Source: Bacteroidales bacterium (GTDB lineage Bacteria > Bacteroidota > Bacteroidia > Bacteroidales > UBA10428). From it: DNA of 9,044 bases. Positions 5,765 to 9,044 of the stretch are shown here, piece by piece. Position 1 is the stretch's first letter; each line of letters begins with the position of its first letter. Under the pieces are notes generated by a model, which saw only the letters and a program-made list of their open reading frames with translations, did no database searches and was not told the origin of the DNA. The stretch lies in the NCBI GenBank assembly GCA_016938095.1, contig JAFGVG010000100.1, positions 1-9,044 of the forward strand, read 5' to 3'. The translations under genes and the position numbers were made by a program.

Positions 5765-7654
5765 CTGCTGTTCTTCGTTAAAACAAACAAAGTCGTTATC
5801 GAGTAACCACCGGATAACGTTGATCATTTTTTGCGGTTTCCCATTGGTTTTTTCAAGCAGGGTTTCAAGCGACTGTGGTTCCAGGGCAATAAGGGCAAGC
5901 AGCTCATCACGCATTTTGTTGAATGCTTCAGGCGACATGGCTTTATCGTTACCGGCCCTGCAAACATCACATTCTCCGCATGGCGGCGAATCGGTTTCGC
6001 CAAAGTATTCGAGTAATGCCTGACTTCGGCATTTATCAGCCGAAAGTGAGTACATAAGCATGGCGCTGGCCCGCTGGGTATAACGCAGTTTCCGGGTCTG
6101 GTAATGTTCGCGTGTGATGTAAATCGATTTTTCGTCCAGGCGTTCTTCCCAGAATATCACCATGGGTGAACGCTTTTGCGGCAGGTAACTGATTACACCC
6201 AGCGAAACCAGCTTAGTGAGATATTGCCGCACCACTTCCTGATCAACATTGGCCCTTTTGGCCAGCATAATCTCGTCGATAGTGGTGTATTCGGTAAAAA
6301 CGCCTGTATACGATCTCAGTAAAAGTTTGATAAAGGCATCGAAACGCGAGTTTGACACCTGGAAACGGTAAAGATCGTCGCGGTTGAGGATGAATTTTAT
6401 CCGCGAAGGGTTGTTGATTTCTTCGGTAAGTTCAATATAACCTTCGTGCTCGAGTATTTTCAGCGATGAATAAGCCGTAAAAACCGACAACCGGTAAGTA
6501 CGGGCAAAATCGTTGATGTCGAAATCGAATGACAATCCTTTTCCGCTGCCCACCGGCAGCTGAAGATAATTACCCAGGGCCGAGTATGTTTTTTTGATGG
6601 TGGTTATATCGGGGAAGTTATTGCGTATACGCTGGCTCACGGATGCAGTATCCGAAGGCGATGACAGCAAAATGGCAAACGATTTAAGTCCGTCTCTTCC
6701 TCCACGTCCGGCTTCCTGAAAATAGGCTTCGGGCGAGTCGGGCAGGTCGGCATGAAGGACAAATCTTACATCAGGTTTGTCGATTCCCATGCCAAAGGCG
6801 TTGGTGGCCACAATAACACGGGTTTTGCCCACGGTCCAGTTTTGTTGCACCTGGTTTCGTGTGTGATGATCGAGTCCTGCATTGTAATAGGCCGCGGAAA
6901 TTCCTTCCTGTGAAAGCATGCGAGACAGATCAATGCTTTTTCGCCGGCTGCGGACATAAACAATGCCGCTTCCTTTTAGCTTTTTGACCATGTCAATAAC
7001 ATCCCGATCTTTGTTTTCGGACTGCCTGACTGCGTATATCAGATTGGGCCGGCGATAACTTGTTTTGAGCAGGTTGGGCGTCCGAAACAGCAGCTTTTGC
7101 TGGATATCGTCGATTACAGCGCCGGTGGCAGTCGCAGTCAGCGCCAGCACCGGTACCTGGGGATGAAAGGGGCGTAATTCGGCAATTTTTAAGTACGATG
7201 GTCTGAAATCGTATCCCCATTGCGATATGCAATGTGCTTCGTCAACGGTGATCAGGTTTACCGGCATTTCGCGAAACCGCAGGCGAAACAACTCGGTACT
7301 GAGACGCTCAGGCGAAACGTAAAGAAATTTATACCCTCCGTAAAGGCAATTGTTGAGCGCCACTTCTGTCTCCTCGCGCGTACATCCCGAATGTACGGCC
7401 ACTGCTTTGATTTTAAGTTTACGGAGGTTTTCAACCTGGTCTTTCATAAGGGCAATAAGCGGCGTTACCACCAGGCATATTCCGGGCATGGTCATGGCCG
7501 GAACCTGGAAGGTAAGCGATTTACCGCCCCCGGTTGGCATCAATCCCAGTGTGTCGCGTCCGTCAAGAACAGCACGGATGATTTCCTCCTGAAGGGGCCG
7601 GAATGACTGGTATCCCCAGTATTGCTGAAGTATTTTGAGGTAATCACTTGCCAT
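5747..7654 (-). CDS. recQ: ATP-dependent DNA helicase RecQ (short form without HRDC)
   Basis: This 635-residue 3'-5' helicase unwinds recombination and repair intermediates. Superfamily 2 motifs are all present: motif 0 (FRPLQEE, 18-24), Walker A TGGGKS (41-46), DEAH (138-141) followed by the aromatic-rich loop CISQWGYDFRPSY, motif III LTATAT, motif V ATNAFGMGIDKPDVRFV and motif VI QEAGRGGRDG (313-322). Zinc-binding cysteines are at C542, C559, C562 and C565. The RQC-type winged helix therefore seems to be rearranged: a helical/winged region (about 350-530) precedes the cysteines, as in the Bacteroidota form. The last 60 residues (LETLLEKTNGKPQKMINVIRW region) look like a small winged-helix unit, with no HRDC domain. 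The ATG is supported by the MASDYLKILQQYWGYQSFRP start. It is divergent from guaB and convergent with nadE. Confidence 0.95.
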   Translation of the reverse strand: MASDYLKILQQYWGYQSFRPLQEEIIRAVLDGRDTLGLMPTGGGKSLTFQVPAMTMPGICLVVTPLIALMKDQVENLRKLKIKAVAVHSGCTREETEVALNNCLYGGYKFLYVSPERLSTELFRLRFREMPVNLITVDEAHCISQWGYDFRPSYLKIAELRPFHPQVPVLALTATATGAVIDDIQQKLLFRTPNLLKTSYRRPNLIYAVRQSENKDRDVIDMVKKLKGSGIVYVRSRRKSIDLSRMLSQEGISAAYYNAGLDHHTRNQVQQNWTVGKTRVIVATNAFGMGIDKPDVRFVLHADLPDSPEAYFQEAGRGGRDGLKSFAILLSSPSDTASVSQRIRNNFPDITTIKKTYSALGNYLQLPVGSGKGLSFDFDINDFARTYRLSVFTAYSSLKILEHEGYIELTEEINNPSRIKFILNRDDLYRFQVSNSRFDAFIKLLLRSYTGVFTEYTTIDEIMLAKRANVDQEVVRQYLTKLVSLGVISYLPQKRSPMVIFWEERLDEKSIYITREHYQTRKLRYTQRASAMLMYSLSADKCRSQALLEYFGETDSPPCGECDVCRAGNDKAMSPEAFNKMRDELLALIALEPQSLETLLEKTNGKPQKMINVIRWLLDNDFVCFNEEQQLVLAH

Positions 7655-7667
7655 AGGTAAGTGGCAT

Positions 7668-7675
7668 CAATACTA
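7668..7675 (-). promoter_or_regulatory. Weak candidate -7 element for recQ
   Basis: On the minus strand TAGTATTG, one mismatch from TAnnTTTG, lies 13 nt before the recQ ATG. A TTTC sits 18 bp further upstream as a poor -33 match. Nothing better lies in the 116-bp recQ-guaB interval on this strand. It would give a very short leader of under 10 nt. Confidence 0.28.
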
Positions 7676-7742
7676 ACAAAAGCGATGCTGCCTGAAAGGG
7701 TTGCTAAATTTTAAAAACCATTCAATATTACTTCTTTTTTTG

Positions 7743-7750
7743 TAATTTCG
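7743..7750 (+). promoter_or_regulatory. Candidate -7 element for guaB
   Basis: TAATTTCG, one mismatch from TAnnTTTG, sits 20 nt before the guaB ATG and would give a leader of about 15-17 nt. The only -33 candidate at suitable distance is TTCA at 7721-7724 (18-bp spacer), which is weak. No riboswitch-like or PurR-like structure is evident in the interval. Confidence 0.42.
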
Positions 7751-7770
7751 CACAATTTATAATACTCGTC

Positions 7771-9044
7771 ATGAAGAACTTCTCTGATAAGATATTACCT
7801 GAAGCCCTTACGTTTGACGACGTATTGCTGGTGCCCGCCTATTCAGAAGTGCTTCCGCGCGATGTGGATATTACCACGCAGTTCACGCGCAATATAAGGT
7901 TGAACACGCCTGTTGTATCGGCTGCCATGGATACGGTTACCGAAGCCATTCTTGCCATTGCCATGGCACGCGAGGGTGGGATAGGCGTGGTGCATAAAAA
8001 CATGAGCATTGACGAACAGGCCAAGCAGGTGAAAATCGTAAAACGTGCCGAAAACGGAATGATTTACGATCCCATTACCATACATCCCAATGCCACTGTC
8101 GGCGATGCCCAGCACCTGATGAAGGAGTACAAAATTGGCGGTATTCCGGTAGTCGACCCGCAACACAAACTGGTGGGCATTGTCACCAACCGCGATCTCA
8201 GGTTTGAACAGGAGATGAGCCGTTCCATCAGCGAGGTGATGACACGCGAAAGCCTGATTACCACAAGTCAGGAAACCGACCTCGAAAAAGCCGCCGACAT
8301 TCTGCAGCACTATAAAATAGAGAAACTTCCCGTGGTGGATGACCATTATAAGCTGATAGGGCTGATTACCTATAAAGATATTACCAAGGCAAAGGACAGG
8401 CCCAATGCCTGCAAGGATACAATGGGAAGGCTAAGGGTTGCTGCCGCTGTCGGCGTTACTGCCGACGCACCCGAACGAATTGATGCCCTGGTGCGCGCGG
8501 ATGTCGATGCAGTGGTGATTGATACAGCGCATGGACATTCAAAGGGTGTCATCGAAACGCTGAAAATGGCCAGGAAAAGATATATCAACCTCGATATTAT
8601 TGTCGGTAACATAGCCACCGGCGAGGCTGCTCTCGATCTGCTGAAAGCCGGTGCCGACGGTGTTAAAGTTGGTATTGGTCCGGGTTCTATTTGCACTACC
8701 CGTGTCATTGCCGGCGTAGGTGTTCCGCAACTTTCGGCCATATTTAACGTTGCCTCTGCATTAAAAGGAACCGGTGTACCTATCATTGCCGACGGAGGTA
8801 TCCGCTATTCAGGCGATATGGTAAAGGCCATTGCTGCCGGCGCCAGTTCCATTATGGCAGGCTCGCTTTTTGCCGGTGTTGAGGAATCACCCGGAGAAAC
8901 CATAATTTACAATGGCCGTAAGTACAAATCCTATCGCGGTATGGGTTCTATCGAAGCCATGCAGCAGGGCTCAGGCGACCGCTACTTTCAGGATCCCGAA
9001 GAGGACATCAAAAAGCTGGTGCCGGAAGGCATTGTTGCCCAGGT
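7771..9044 (+). CDS. guaB: IMP dehydrogenase (3' end beyond window)
   Basis: The first 424 residues of inosine-5'-monophosphate dehydrogenase are present. The enzyme oxidises IMP to XMP with NAD+, the committed step to guanine nucleotides. The N-terminus has LPEALTFDDVLLVPAYSEVLP and the SAAMDTVTE block. Two CBS domains interrupt the barrel at about 97-150 (YDPITIHPNATV...GIPVV...GIVTNRD) and 157-210. The catalytic loop GIGPGSICTTR carries the nucleophile C308, followed by IIADGGIRYSGD (IMP phosphate binding), AGSLFAGVEESPGE and YRGMGSIEAM. The frame is open to the window edge, and roughly 65 residues of the usual 485-490, including the end of the mobile flap, lie outside. It makes its own operon start, divergent from recQ. 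The antisense ORFs within it are shadows. Confidence 0.96.
   Translation, partial: MKNFSDKILPEALTFDDVLLVPAYSEVLPRDVDITTQFTRNIRLNTPVVSAAMDTVTEAILAIAMAREGGIGVVHKNMSIDEQAKQVKIVKRAENGMIYDPITIHPNATVGDAQHLMKEYKIGGIPVVDPQHKLVGIVTNRDLRFEQEMSRSISEVMTRESLITTSQETDLEKAADILQHYKIEKLPVVDDHYKLIGLITYKDITKAKDRPNACKDTMGRLRVAAAVGVTADAPERIDALVRADVDAVVIDTAHGHSKGVIETLKMARKRYINLDIIVGNIATGEAALDLLKAGADGVKVGIGPGSICTTRVIAGVGVPQLSAIFNVASALKGTGVPIIADGGIRYSGDMVKAIAAGASSIMAGSLFAGVEESPGETIIYNGRKYKSYRGMGSIEAMQQGSGDRYFQDPEEDIKKLVPEGIVAQ

Noticed and set aside
5794..5832. Hairpin plus T-run as a definite terminator for nadE
   Set aside because: The stem is only 7 bp with a 12-nt loop, the T run begins 7 nt after it, and it lies inside recQ codons; kept only as part of the overlap finding.
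7220..7606. 128-codon plus-strand ORF
   Set aside because: Antisense to the recQ helicase core motifs.
7655..7770. Riboswitch or purine operator upstream of guaB
   Set aside because: The interval is short and A/T-rich and has no stable stem or palindrome that I can find.
7843..8346. 167-codon minus-strand ORF
   Set aside because: Antisense to the guaB N-terminus and CBS domains; long reverse ORFs are expected here from codon bias.
8370..8786. 138-codon minus-strand ORF
   Set aside because: Antisense to the guaB catalytic barrel with low-complexity S/A/T-rich translation.

Overview
The window looks like a core-chromosome segment of a member of the Bacteroidota, probably class Bacteroidia/Bacteroidales. 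Three things support this. The gene content includes a GldB-type lipoprotein, a PorT-like outer-membrane barrel and a TPR-M1 peptidase of Bacteroidota type. The 635-residue RecQ and the glutamine-dependent NAD synthetase have the form usual in that phylum. Several promoters match the phylum-specific pattern TTTG - about 19-20 bp - TAnnTTTG instead of -35/-10 boxes. I see no mobile element, CRISPR array, tRNA or rRNA, no intergenic gap longer than about 120 bp, and no broken gene.

Layout from left to right. Positions 1-281 hold rpmH (ribosomal protein L34, minus strand) as a self-contained unit with a consensus promoter and a strong intrinsic terminator. Positions 290-3375 hold a minus-strand two-gene operon: a GldB-like lipoprotein followed 12 nt later by a secreted M1 zinc metallopeptidase with an N-terminal TPR-like region. 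Its consensus promoter lies so close to the gldB ATG that the mRNA may be leaderless. Positions 3413-5764 hold a divergent plus-strand pair, an outer-membrane beta-barrel protein and nadE, separated by 8 nt. recQ (minus strand, 5747-7654) runs head-on into nadE, and the two coding regions overlap by 18 bp. guaB (IMP dehydrogenase) is transcribed divergently from recQ and leaves the right edge with about 65 residues missing.

Functionally, the window mixes housekeeping (translation, NAD synthesis, guanine nucleotide synthesis, DNA repair) with an envelope module (GldB-like lipoprotein, exported peptidase, outer-membrane barrel). I do not see a clearly undescribed system. The points most worth a second look are the possible leaderless gldB transcript, the gldB/M1 peptidase operon facing an OMP-nadE operon, and the antisense 3' overlap of nadE and recQ.
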